The translations under genes were made by a program, and so were the position numbers. DNA of 64,000 nt from Kalmusia sp. IMI 367209. Taxonomy: Eukaryota; Ascomycota; Dothideomycetes; Pleosporales; Didymosphaeriaceae. The notes under the pieces were generated by a model. The model saw nothing but the letters and a program-made list of their open reading frames with translations. It had not been told where the DNA came from and did no database searches. Where the stretch lies: positions 1,984,001 to 2,048,000 of the forward strand of contig JAPEUQ010000004.1 in NCBI GenBank assembly GCA_027946365.1, written 5' to 3'. Shown here piece after piece: positions 41,707 through 53,395 of the stretch (positions within the stretch are counted from its first letter, which is position 1; every line of letters begins with the position of its first letter).

Positions 41707-43943
41707 ATGCCGCCCAAGCGCGCACCACCCGCGCCGCTTGCTGGTTACACCGTCGCGCTTAGTGGGACGTTCAAAACTACCCAAGCGACGGTTCAGAACA
41801 CCATCACAACGCTCGGTGGAAATGTAGCAAAGAGCGTGACTGCAGACACTAATATTCTCATCTCTACGCCCCCCGACGTCAAGAAAAACTCCAAGAAAGT
41901 CCAAGACGCGCTGTCGAGCGGCATCCCCATTGTATCTATCGATTGGCTCGATGAGACCGAGTTGAGTGCTAGTCCTGCTGCACCTGATGAATTTTCGCTC
42001 GTCGATGGCTCTGCACCCTCTGCCGACGCGAAAGACAAGGGTAAGAAGCGTGCAGCATCGCCTGACGTTTCTACTGTTCCTATGTCGAAAGTTGCAAAAG
42101 TAGACCCAGCAGCTACTACACCAAAGCTCGAACCCAAGGTCGGAGAGGGATCCATCTTGAAGTCCCGCGATGCGAATATTCCGCTGGATGAGGGCTGCCC
42201 GCTCCAGACGTACCGCGTCCACGTTGACGATGACGGTGTGGTGTACGATGCCTCTTTGAATAAAACAGATGCATCACACAACAATAACAAGTTCTATCGT
42301 GTACAAGTCAGTTGTGTTCAGCCTGTAAACACTTCGTTCTGCTGAACAAATTAGCTCCTCTGGGATTCCAACACCCATGACTACAAGACCTGGACGCGTT
42401 GGGGACGCGTGGGCGACCGAGGTCAGACCAAGATCCTGGGCGGTGGCGGTTATGAAGATGCCCTGAAAAACTTCAATAAGAAGTTTAAAGAGAAGAGCGG
42501 ATTGTCTTGGGACAATCGTGGTGCCGAGCCTAAGAAGGGTACGTTGCTTCAACTATACGATACCAGGTCAATTGGTCTGGAGGGCACTATAGTGTATTGG
42601 GTGTGAATTCTGCTAACTTTGAATCGTGATTAAGGTAGCTATGCCTATGTAGAGCGCAGCTACGAGCCTGACAGCGAGGATGGCGAGGATGACGATGTCG
42701 CCCCCAACGGTCATAGTCGCCAGTCCCCAAGTGTTTCTCCCGCTGAATCGGCACTTGCTGTTCCCGTTCAGTCTTTGATGCAACTGATCTTCAATCAGCA
42801 GTATATGAATGAGGCCATGAGCGATCTGAACTACGACGTGAATAAGATGCCTTTGGGAAAACTGAGCAAGGCGACGATCAACCGTGGCTTTCAGACCCTT
42901 ACTGATCTAGCGGCATTGCTAAACCAGGGGATGTCTTCACGACAAGAAATTGAGGATCTATCCAACCTATACTATTCTCTGATTCCGCACAATTTCGGTC
43001 GATCGCGTCCACCTATCATTGGAGATGTCAACGCACTTAAGAGGGAGGTTGACATGCTCGATTCTCTCGGTGACATGAAGGAAGCAGCTGAGCTCATGAA
43101 GAAAGACATCAACAGTATTGAGAAGATCAATGCTCTTGATCGCCAATTCCAGAGCCTTGGCCTGGAGGAAATGTCAGTCCTGGATCCGTACGGCATTGAG
43201 TACCAAGAGTTGGCCAACTATCTCGTCAATACTAGGGGCGCAACTCATGGAGTGACCTACACGGTCGAGAACATCTTCCGCATTGAGCGTCAAGGTGAAT
43301 TAGACAGATTTCAGAAGAGCGCGTTTGCGAAGGTCAAGAGTGACCGACGTTTGCTCTGGCATGGCTCTCGTGCGACCAATTTTGGTGGTATCCTCAGCCA
43401 AGGTCTCCGTATTGCTCCACCTGAGGCTCCAGTGTCTGGGTACATGTTCGGCAAAGGCATATATCTTGCCGACATGTCGTCAAAGTCTGCAAACTACTGC
43501 TGTTCGTACAACAGCGGTGGTCATGCGCTTCTCTTGCTCTGCGAGGCGGAACTCGGACAACCTATGCATGAGCTGACGGATGCTTCATACACGGCTGGAG
43601 AAGACGCCTACCAGAATGGCAATTACTCTACTTGGGGCAAAGGCTTGACAGGTCCCCGCGCGTGGAAGGATGCTAGTTGTGTGCATCCCTCCCTTCAAGG
43701 AGTGAAGATGGTAGGTCTTTCTTGATATCTGATCCTAAAACACTTAGCCGACAGTCTGCGATCATATTGTAGATTGGGGTAACTTGGAAAGCACGTTCAC
43801 TGCTGATTTGTATTGTATAGCCCGACACTAGCGTGCTCCCAGGCAGCACCAATGTTCCGAACGCATATCTTCAGTACAACGAATATATCGCGTATGATAT
43901 GGCTCAGGTCCGCCTTCGATACCTTTTCCGAGTTCGCATGTAA
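41707..43943 (+). CDS. Poly(ADP-ribose) polymerase, BRCT-WGR-PARP architecture
   Basis: Nuclear ADP-ribosyltransferase acting in DNA-break signalling. Exons 41707-42306, 42355-42538, 42635-43710 and 43821-43943 give 660 aa. Order: BRCT (about 10-95, with GYTVALSGTFKTT and IPIVSIDWLDE), a Lys/Ser linker with a likely nuclear signal (KDKGKKRAAS), WGR (about 160-265, with THDYKTWTRWGRVGDRG), the helical regulatory domain (about 305-430, PLGKLSKATINRGF), and the catalytic domain with the H-Y-E triad: LLWHGSR, GKGIYLAD, and NEYIAYD near residue 640. The last two elements lie either side of the 110-bp last intron, so the final exon is essential. Full catalytic set present. This is the single-PARP type (PrpA-like) of filamentous fungi. 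Confidence 0.93.
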
Positions 43944-44383
43944 TATCAGCAATGCACATTTCCCCATAAAGGGATGCAACTACGGTCATATGATCTCATT
44001 CGTCTCACTTTTCGCGAATATCCACATAATGTGGTGCTCTTCGAAGTTTCCGTCAATATAAATCACCATCCTCTTCTGTTCTTTCTCCGGCATTTTCAAC
44101 GGCATTTTCAGCGGCATTTTAGCGAAATATGGAAAAATGGTGTTAATGTCGAAGGTAAGTTATAGCAGGGTATGATTGTATCAGGTCGACAATGTTTAGA
44201 CTATGCTTGAGATCAATTTCGGGGAAAGGAAAGACGTAATGAAGTAACACGCAACCTCCAAGCTAGCTAAACAGTAATAACGAGAGTTTCCGCGCACTTT
44301 ACGTTCCCATCGTGCATCCTAGTTAGACTTGGCATCGATATCCTAGACTTGCTCCAATCTGATGTTTGAGATTCCCTGGGCTG
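43944..44383. other. Intergenic, 440 bp between convergent genes
   Basis: Contains three imperfect copies of cggcatttt(c)a at about 44088-44122. No supported gene. Confidence 0.5.
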
Positions 44384-46264
44384 CTAGGGAAGGAAAAGAT
44401 CGGAAAACCGCCATTCCGTATCGTGTAGAACATAAATCTTTGGCACTAAGAACCCACCCCAGGATTTTGGGATTCTCACGCCTAGACGCTTCGCGAGAAC
44501 ATGTGGGCCGATCACAAAGACCGATAGTAGCCGTTGCGCATAATATGTCCACCATGACCAGAACACTAACAGCACGAATCCTCGGGAAATCTTAGTATCT
44601 CGCCAGATGTTGACGCGGCTCAAGACCGTGTTTACCAGCCTGGGGTCGGCGCCCAACCCGCGTTGTCGATACCAGATAGGCCAGTGTGGAAAGAACCACC
44701 ACTTGATCATCAGGCCGTCATACAACACAAAGAACGATACGAATGTGCTGATCCACAACAATGCAGAGAAACGGAGACCAATGATGTTCCAGTCGGGATA
44801 GAAGGAATGAAGGATCATTAGTGCGACAGCGACCAGGTGTGCGTTGAATGCGAGCACGCAAGTCGTCGGCAAACGCGACTCACAACCTATACGCCTCGCT
44901 ACGCTCTCTAGGAAGGCATTCCAATCAACTAAGCTCTCAAGGCCTGGGCTGATAGAATAATACTCGCGTTCTGTTGCTCTGTTGAGGCGAGCACGTGCTG
45001 CGTAGTCCGCTGGCAGCTTGCGATCTCCGCTCACTACGAGGCTAACGTATCGCGACTGTATCTCCGCCATCGGCGGAATTCCTCCTTGATGAGGCCTAGC
45101 ATAGCCTGAGAAGAAAAGACAATGACCGAGGCGCTCAGGAAAACAGTGCAAGTACCACGACCGTGGATCCGGATTGAACTCATCGAGCTTCAACCAAGGG
45201 TATGTAGTTGTGTATCCGGTGCAAAGCACGATGACGTCGAAGTCACGCTTCTCCATACGGCCATCGGGCATTTGAAATGTAACGCTATCGCCATCTGCGG
45301 ATACCGTAGGCGTCACTAGCACCTCGATTTTACCGTCTTCCCACGCTTCGCACATACGTTGATTCTTCGTGACGTACGTCGCTTGATCATTCATCAACCA
45401 GGCGGAAGACGTACTGTCAAGGCAAGCACGAGACAGCTGACGATTCAGGATCGGTAGCGCCCACAGCAATCTACGCCAGAAGCCGTAGAAGAAGACGTTC
45501 TGCGCCGCACTCATGCGATTAGTCGTCGCAGACTCAAGGAAGGTATTGACAGCAAACTTGCGTTCCTTGCTCGCCTTCACTTGTGGCATCTCAGCAGAGT
45601 GAGTGAGATACCGTGGACCGAAGCAATTGGGACGTCGAAGCCAGACTGTCGTATGTGGCGTCAGGTCCCCAAGATCAGCGGAGACATCCGCGCCGCTCTC
45701 GCCGCCCCCGATGAGGAGGACCCGGAGCTTCTTCTCACGGACTTCTTGTCGGAAGGTTTCGGTATAGTCGGAAGAATGTACGACCCGACCTTGGAATCCT
45801 GAAACTTGTTTTGGGAGCGCTTTGGGGATTTGATGAGCGCCAGTCGCCACGACGAGGGCGTCTGCGTGTTCAACATGGGTCTTGCCGTCTTTTTGCACTT
45901 CCAAGACCCACTTTTCGTGTTCGTTCAAAGAGGCACTGATGACTTCGGTGTTGTATTTAATATGTTTTTCCAGGTCAAAGTGGGATGCGTAGTCCTGTAG
46001 GTACTGCAAGTACTCTGCACCAGAAGGGTAGCACTGAAGGCCCTTGTTGGGGAAGTCGGAGTACGCCATGGCCCAATTCGATAGTGTGAGGTGAAGGTCG
46101 TGGTACATGGCCTTACTTGCGAAGACGCCTCCAAGAGTGGACGAGCGTTCGAATAGTGTGGCATCGTGCCCTCCAGCTAGCATCTCCTTGAGTGCTGGTA
46201 GACCACAGGGGCCGGCACCGATGACCACTACGCGTTTCCTGCCAGGAGGCATCTTGGACGCCAT
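44384..46264 (-). CDS. Flavin-containing monooxygenase with C-terminal hydrophobic region
   Basis: Single exon, 626 aa. Class B flavoprotein: FAD-binding GAGPCG (residues 16-21), FMO fingerprint FQGRVVHSSDY, NADPH-binding GGGESGAD, and a later LCTGYTTTYPW. It would oxygenate nucleophilic N/S atoms or act in Baeyer-Villiger fashion using NADPH and O2. Residues about 475-600 carry several long hydrophobic stretches (VLAFNAHLVAVALMILHSF, LRFSALLWISTFVSFFVLY, FVLLVFWSWWTYYA), so this member is probably membrane-bound, which is longer than the usual 450-530 aa. ATG at 46264 chosen; the frame upstream has no ATG. Divergent from the O-methyltransferase gene. Substrate unknown. Confidence 0.9.
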   Translation of the reverse strand: MASKMPPGRKRVVVIGAGPCGLPALKEMLAGGHDATLFERSSTLGGVFASKAMYHDLHLTLSNWAMAYSDFPNKGLQCYPSGAEYLQYLQDYASHFDLEKHIKYNTEVISASLNEHEKWVLEVQKDGKTHVEHADALVVATGAHQIPKALPKQVSGFQGRVVHSSDYTETFRQEVREKKLRVLLIGGGESGADVSADLGDLTPHTTVWLRRPNCFGPRYLTHSAEMPQVKASKERKFAVNTFLESATTNRMSAAQNVFFYGFWRRLLWALPILNRQLSRACLDSTSSAWLMNDQATYVTKNQRMCEAWEDGKIEVLVTPTVSADGDSVTFQMPDGRMEKRDFDVIVLCTGYTTTYPWLKLDEFNPDPRSWYLHCFPERLGHCLFFSGYARPHQGGIPPMAEIQSRYVSLVVSGDRKLPADYAARARLNRATEREYYSISPGLESLVDWNAFLESVARRIGCESRLPTTCVLAFNAHLVAVALMILHSFYPDWNIIGLRFSALLWISTFVSFFVLYDGLMIKWWFFPHWPIWYRQRGLGADPRLVNTVLSRVNIWRDTKISRGFVLLVFWSWWTYYAQRLLSVFVIGPHVLAKRLGVRIPKSWGGFLVPKIYVLHDTEWRFSDLFLP

Positions 46265-47087
46265 TGTTGAGAGCAAGTGTGAGCTGGGCGGTCTTTATCA
46301 GTCAAGGTCCTTTGGGCATTCGGTATGTTGAGTTAACTTACGCACGTAAAGAATGATCTGATTTCGTCGTGCAAGTCCTGATTCTATAGGATTGAGTCCA
46401 GATTGATGATTGAAACGGACAACAGCAGCTAATTTATATTTGGTCTTCAAGTCACCCTCTCGGAAGATTGAACTTTGTTAGCTCCGAGATATGCAATACT
46501 AACCCACGATTATCGCGCTGAGCATCGATATGTTCTGGGCGTGCTGTTACTTTTTCATACCCCGCACTTGGCTTCTAGACGAGTTCATCTCCTTACTTAG
46601 TCGGACACACTTGCATTGAGTTTGTGTGACACCCCCTTATACGAAACATGCAATTTCATTGGACAAACATTCTTGGATGAATAGAAATGTCAGCTAGCCC
46701 AGTGTAAGCCACGCACGTCGTCTTACCTACTATGCAGCATAGAAAAAGTCGCCGACTCAGAACTGTAGGGAGATAAGGGCGTAGATATTCGGACAAAGAG
46801 AGGATTGGTGTACAAATGGCGTGCACCGAGTATCTTCATCTGCACGATGCATCAAGAATTCAAATCATTCACCGGATCCTTCATGAGTTGTCATTCAGCT
46901 TGACGATCGAAGACATATCTGGAAGTGAGTAGACGAGATCACTTCTTACACTAGACCTGAACCAACATATACCACCCGACAACGAATCATTACTGACTTC
47001 CCACCCCGAAACCCATTGTCTTTCAAGGTCCTCATTCCCTGTTGATCTCAGATATTTAATGTTCTAGACATACTTCCGAAAAAACCA
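46265..47087. promoter_or_regulatory. Divergent promoter region, FMO gene / O-methyltransferase gene
   Basis: An 823-bp region between two divergent tailoring-enzyme genes. No clear TATA or zinc-cluster site was identified by eye. No supported coding frame. Confidence 0.45.
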
Positions 47088-48517
47088 ATGACCTTCGACG
47101 TATACTTCCTCCGTGACGATCACTCATCCATAATGGACGCCAAACGACGAGACCTCCTCCGCCTTCTCGCTGCCACTCAAGCAACCGCTTCTGAGCTCCA
47201 AGAAGACATTTTATCTGACCCCGCGTTCCGTGGCCAAGTAATTGAAGCCTCCAAGAATCTCACACGCACACTTCAGACCCCTGTCGAACGCGCTTGGGAC
47301 CTCTTCGTCCAACCAACCTATCCTGCCGTACTGCAAGTCGCCGTAGATGTAGGATGGCTCAATCTTATCAACTCGATCGACGATAAGAACGGATACGAGA
47401 CCGGTATTTCCGCTGAGCAGCTCGCTGAAGCGACAACGTCAGATGTCGGACTCGTGAGGCGGCTGATGCGGGTGCTGACGAGCGGGGCGCTCATTCGCGA
47501 ATCTGGCACGCATCGATATGCAGCCACGCCTATCAGCAAACTCTTCGACAACCCCGCGTGGGCAAATGGGCTACGACATGCGGTGCGCGATTACGGAGTC
47601 ACGCTGGCAGGCATGCCGGAGTATCTCGAGAAGAACGGGTATAGGTTGGAGGGAGCGAGTGGGGGGATTTATCAGGTATGTGCTTACTCTTGGAATGCAT
47701 GTAAGACGTACGGCGTCCTAGGTAGAAACTCTACGTCGACCTGTCTGTGTACTCTGGACCCCTGGGGCAACTCGGTGGAGGACGCGTCTCCAGGTTTTGG
47801 TCTGGCACTTGCATGTCGACATCCTTGGCTAACATCGTGCAGCATGTTCATGGTATACCGTTTCTGGAGCGCGTCCACCAAGGCGGAGAAGTCGGGAAGC
47901 AATTCACCAGCTTCATGAGCGTCGTCCGAGCCGGCAAGACGCCCTGGTTCGACGTCTACCCCGTCGCGTCAAACCTCCAAGTCAGCTCCGCCACCGACGT
48001 CCTCATCGTCGATATCGGAGGCAGTAAGGGCCATGATCTCCTCTCCTTCGCCCACATCAAGAAGTCCCTTGGCCTCCCCGGCAGACTCGTCCTCCAAGAT
48101 CTCGCGCCCGTACTATCCCACGTACCAGGCTCCAGCACCGACACCATAGAGGTCCAAGCCCACGACTTCTTTACCCCGCAGCCCGTGCTCGGGGCCCGGG
48201 CATACTTCCTCAAGCACGTCCTGCACGACTGGCCGGACAGGGATTGCGTCAGCATACTTGGGCGCGTGCGGGATGCTATGAAGGCGGGGTACTCGCGGTT
48301 GCTTATCAATGAGATTGTGCTTCCGGATCGCGAGTGCGGAGCTTGGCCTGCGGCCTTCGATGTTACGATGATGGCGATAGTGGGAGGGATGGAGAGGTCG
48401 GCGAGTGAGTGGGAGGTGCTGATCGAGAGTGCTGGGGGCCTGGCTATCGAGAAGGTTTGGACGTTTGGGGCTGACGGGGAAAGTATTGTCGAGGTGGTTA
48501 AGGAGGTGGAGGGGTGA
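47088..48517 (+). CDS. SAM-dependent O-methyltransferase (class II, sterigmatocystin 8-O-methyltransferase-like)
   Basis: Exons 47088-47675 and 47843-48517 give 420 aa; the 167-bp intron ends after a CTAAC branch-like box (47829) and joins GGIYQ to HVHGIPFLERV in frame. The N-terminal part is the winged-helix dimerisation domain (VLQVAVDVGWLNLI, LVRRLMRVL). The Rossmann core has the SAM loop LIVDIGGSKGHDL (about residue 250) and the catalytic His in LKHVLHDWPD (about 320). Typical targets are phenolic hydroxyls of secondary metabolites. An alternative start at 47133 (MDAKRRDLL) has a better context and would remove 15 residues. Divergent from the FMO gene; joint action on one product is an inference. 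Confidence 0.88.
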
Positions 48518-49757
48518 GGTCAGTTTATAGAGGTGTGAGTACTTTGCAGGAAGTAGTGTCTATGGCAGACACCTGATTAGACTTCTGTACTTGACTAGCT
48601 GTTAGTCTGTGTGTGTGCAGTGATCTACCCGGGATATATGAGAGAGGAATAGATGTAAGGTAATCACTAACTGCTGTTGGACTTTCTCCTTCTTATGTTC
48701 TGCTTGTTCCTCCGTCATTCATCGCGTTATCAACTTGCAGTCGATCTCGTGGAATTAATTGCAACATAGTGTGGAAGCAGAATATGGAACATCCGAGGGA
48801 GAGATGGTCGAGGTCTGCTAGACCCCACCGATCTTTCGATGCCTTGGTTGGGAAATGACTGACTCGCACTGAAACTATCTCTTTTCGTAGGAAGCAAGCA
48901 ACCATAGAGATTGGTAGGTCTACTCTGTAGATCCACTAGATTCCGGGCCTACCCAACCGTAGGGTCTTCAAAACAGTTGTGAGATTTTCACATTCTACCT
49001 CAATTTCTGCACTTGTATTGTAAGTCTTAGGATAATTCAGCATGCAGTGCGTCTTTCAGCTCTGTCCTGCGGAATCACGTGTCTTAGATGTCACCTGGGA
49101 AAAAGTGTGGCTGTGGTATTGAGTTGAGCCATTCTCAGCAAGGTCTTCTATCAGACAAGAAAGAAGAGTGGCGTGCGATGACTCGGGCGATAAATGTTCG
49201 AGGGTGGGGTCCGGATGTCTCAGGATCAGTATGCAAGAAACCAGCCTGTAACGAAGATGGATATAACGAACCTGGCCCAATGACTAGGACGTATGTGTGC
49301 GCTATAAATGGATCGTTGGAAGATCGAATACGCACTTGTATATTATATGTATTACTAAGCATCGAAAGATTGTATGTAGTTAAAGGACAGTAAACTGAAA
49401 AAGAAGGCAGCGATTCCCTCCTGCTTTTTAACTTGAAAGGCGTATTAAAGGGTGGTATACGCACCTATTGGGCAAATCCAATGGTGGTCATGTCGTTGTT
49501 CTATACATACAGTATGGAAATCGTTGTTTCGCCGTCCTCGCCTATAGATCCTTCAGACCCCTGCACTGTGGACAGCGAAAAACATGGCGCAGTTACGCCC
49601 CAGAACCCTACAAGACCAATCCTCGGCAGCTCAGCCTTCCTAGCTGCTGACTCTGATAATGCCCAACATCTTCATACAAGAAAGCATCTAGGCTCCTGCG
49701 TTCTGCGTCACGCTAAATGCCAATGCTTCCCGACCTTGCGATTCTTCACCGGCCACT
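48518..49757. other. Intergenic, about 1.2 kb
   Basis: 3' UTR of the methyltransferase gene and upstream of the ankyrin gene. Open frames of about 100 codons at 49088-49464 on both strands oppose each other and show no protein-like motif. Nothing else seen. Confidence 0.5.
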
Positions 49758-52254
49758 ATGGATCCCCTCACGGCGTTTGGCCTTAGCGCGAATGTTTTCC
49801 AGGTGGTCAATTTCTCTATCGACCTAGTCTCGCACGGATACCGCATTTACAAAGCATCAGATGGAACGCTAGGAGAGTTTGGCGACGTGGAGAAATTGAC
49901 GGGTGACTTGCAGAGTTGTAACACGCTGTTACTTGATTATCTACATCGGATCGATGTTGTGCAACCGGGACCAGTGGCGAGTGACTCTTCGACAACACTG
50001 GGCTCTTCATTACCGCTTCGTTCCCCATCACAGCTCAGTTCTGCGACAACGCTGGGCGGCAACGAGCCTCCCCGCAAGGCCCACGACTTCGCAAACCCAG
50101 ACGAACAAGCACTCGCAGACCTTTGCCGGGACTGTAACCGCATAGCACAAACGCTGCTGAGAAAGCTGGAGAAGGTCAAGTTGCGGCCGGGGTCCTCAAA
50201 GCGGGAGTGGAAGGCAGCAAGCCAGGCATTCCGCGTCGCATGGGATAGAAGCGAGATTGACTCGATCAATTCACGACTGCGACAGTACCGAGAACAGCTC
50301 AACACTCGACTATTGCTGATGGTGAGGTACGTAGGTATCAACGCTAGCCCCGGCCCCAATATTAGCATAGAGCCCCCGCTAACGTCGCCCCTCTGCCGTG
50401 TAGAGACCGCCTGGACCGCAGCGCCCAGCAACATGACGGCCGCCTGGAGACGCTTGAACAAAGCGCCAGAAGAATTCTCAGCACACTAATGGAAAATCGT
50501 AACGACGTTGCCACGGATGTCAGCGCGCTTGCCACGCGGCTGTCACGGCTCATCATCGCCGAGAATGAAAAGACTCGCGATCTACTAACCTCTACGCTTC
50601 TCCAAATCAGTCGGTCCTCTATGCTCGATGTCGCCCAACAACAACAACCAAACGACGAGTCGTGGGTCGCCATATCCCGTGCCAACACGCCCTCTCTAGC
50701 ACCAGTTGTGTCTCTACACGAGGCTGCGACCTCCGGGAGTCTGCAGCAAGTACGGAAGATCTTGCGCAATCCACGACAAAACGTTGACGAGCTCGACGAA
50801 TCGGGATGCTCTGCGCTCCATCTGGCATGTATGAACAAACGAATTGATATCGCCAAGTATCTCCTCCAGAAAGGAGCCGACGTCGACCAGGACGACGACA
50901 CTGGATCTACGCCACTTCACTACGCTGTTCAGAGCGGCGACTCGGGCTTTGTGCGCTTCCTCCTCGCCCGCCATGCGAATCGCGACTTTGAGAACGACGA
51001 TGGCCACAGACCCTTCTACTACGCGAAAGATAATTTTTTGCTCGATTGGATGCGCAGATTCGGCCACAGCGTCGACGCAGTTGATCCCGTCAGCGGATTC
51101 ACAGCTTTGATCGAAGCCGCTAAAGAAGGCGATGGCAAAAGTTTGAAAGCACTGATTGACCAAGGCGCAGATCTGCGCATTCAATGTCCGGCCAAGAACA
51201 CGGCTCTGCACTATGCGTGTGAGTCTGGCGATCTGGAATGCATTGATCTGTTGATCAGCAATGGCAGCAAGCTTGACGTAGCCAATAACACGGGCTGCAC
51301 CCCTCTCATAGTTGCGACAATGGAAGGAAATCTTGCCGCCGTAGAACACCTCGTAGCCGCAAGAGCTGAGCTGGAAGCCAGGGGGACGGACGAAGGATTC
51401 ACGCCTCTGATCGCAGGTATGTTGCAAACGAACATATAGGAGCTCCAAGCTGACTAGCTGTAGCTATACATGACAAACGCTCGGACATTGCACGATTTCT
51501 AATTGATCAAGGCGCCTCGATCGACGCACGAGACGACAATGGCTACTCACCGATGAATCGAGCCGCCCAAGCCGGCCTCCTAGACATAGTGCAGCTCCTC
51601 CTAGACCACGGCATCGAAGCCAACGACGTGAACCCCAAGTCAGGCACGTGCACAATCTCCGAAGCCGCATGGCACAATTTCCCGGACATCGTCGACCTGC
51701 TCGCGGGGCTCGGCGCCGACCTGGAGAAGCTACGGGACGGCAACCGCGACACGCCTCTGCAGAAAGCAAGCATCAACGGAAGCACCGAGTGCGTGCGCCT
51801 TCTCCTCAAACACGGCGCGAAACCCAATGTGCAAAACTACTGGGACTGGACCCCCTTGCACGACGCTGCTGTCCGTGGCCACTCGGACATCGTCAAGATG
51901 CTGCTAGAAGCTGGAGCCGAGACCGAGACGCGCATGTCGAAAGGCGAGGGGAGCAACACGGCGCTTCATAAAGCGGTACAAGATGGGCACACCGAGGTCG
52001 TGCGACTGTTGCTTGCGCATGGGGCGAAGCCGGACGCGCAGAATAAGGATGGCTGGACGGCGTTGGCGGAGGCAAGCCATTACGGGCATACGGAGATCTT
52101 GGAGATGCTTCTGAAAGCTGGGGCGGACACGGAGATCAAGGATGCTATGGGGAGTACGCCGCTGCATAAGGCGGTGAGGGGTGGTCATGGGGATTGTGTG
52201 AGGATTCTTAGGGAATATGGTGCGAATCCACAATATGAGAAGCCGTTGGAGTAG
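49758..52254 (+). CDS. Ankyrin-repeat protein with fungal STAND-type N-terminal domain
   Basis: Exons 49758-50326, 50404-51416 and 51464-52254 give 790 aa. Residues 1-190 match the fungal N-terminal domain found ahead of NACHT/NB-ARC proteins (start MDPLTAFGLSANVFQVVNFS, then SHGYRIYKASDG). A helical bridge (about 190-300, with RSAQQHDGRLETLEQSARR restored by the first splice) leads to about 14 ankyrin repeats (300-785), for example TPLHYAVQSGDSGFVRFLL and TALHKAVQDGHTEVVRLLLAHGA. No nucleotide-binding domain is present between them. Such proteins may act as sensors or scaffolds in non-self recognition; function here is not shown. It lies between the methyltransferase and the transporter gene. 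Confidence 0.88.
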
Positions 52255-53395
52255 ACGGATGATACCTCTTGTTGCATTATTATATTCAAAGCAGGTACTG
52301 CTGTAACTCTGTTGTGTATGAGATATCAATACCCAGAGCCTGGCGTATACCCTTCGTCCAGGGTTGTCCTGCACCCGTTTAGCGTTCTTCATGAGTTCTT
52401 TCTGTCAAGAACGCCACAGAGTCGTCTCATCAACCAAAAATAGAAAGCAGGAGATAGTATAAGGTTCAAAATGCCGCCGTGGTATCAGTCGTATATTTCA
52501 TCCAACGTTCATTACCACATCGACTAATCTAGGGTGTTGCCTTCATGATCGCCGAAAAAGAATCCGATAAAATAGATATATAGAGACCACGAGAAAGGTT
52601 TTTGAGTGGTGGTAGGGATGGATGGTGTATAGCGTGGGGTGAAATAGTACTCTAGTATGGAGTGGGCGGGTGATGCCTTAAAGATATAATTACCAGTACC
52701 TTGTAGCATTGCCAGAAATTCCGAAGTAGCACAATTTTCTGCGAGGACATACTCCCGGGAGACGAAGGGCTTGACGTCGTTCCTAATGTTGTTATCGTCG
52801 GTGCTTAGGGGGTAGGCCGAGAAGAGCAAACTGGCCATATAAACAAAGACATCCATCATCTAAGATTCTCATAAGTGTATTCAAGAGGCATGCGCTAACA
52901 AAACCGATTAGGCGCGCACTCTTGGTGATGCTTCTTGCGACATCATCCCTTCCACATTCGTCAGACCTTCCTGCATTAGTCGACGGTCACATCATCGCAA
53001 CCCCACGTCAAGTTGCGCAACATCCTTACTGCAATATATGTTAAGTTCTCTGTGTGTACTTTTTGCATGTAGCTTCCTTCAAACATCGCACGGTCTGCGA
53101 GTCAGAAACACCCTGATTTACCCCCCACGCCACCTTGTCTTGTTTGAGCTCAGAGCTTGCGCATGGCGTGCTTGCTACTTGTCGAAGGTAAGGTAGATCT
53201 TCCGCGCGTCAAGACCTATAATTGCCTAGAGACTCTTGGTCCGCCATCTTATATCCCGATCATCATTGCTGTCTGCAATGGCGTGCTACTGAGCATAAGG
53301 CCAAGCCAGCTTTACGTGTCACCACAAAGTCTTATATGAATGTCTTAACCATGACGCGGTCAACAATCCGATATCAGTTGCTGCGCAGCGAAACC
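52255..53395. other. Intergenic, about 1.1 kb
   Basis: 3' UTR of the ankyrin gene and promoter of the transporter gene. A minus-strand frame of 111 aa (52524-52859, ATG start) shows no family and is not annotated as a gene. Nothing else recognised. Confidence 0.45.

Noticed and set aside
52524..52859. 111-codon minus-strand ATG frame
   Set aside because: No motif; AT-rich 3' region of the ankyrin gene. Kept out for lack of support.
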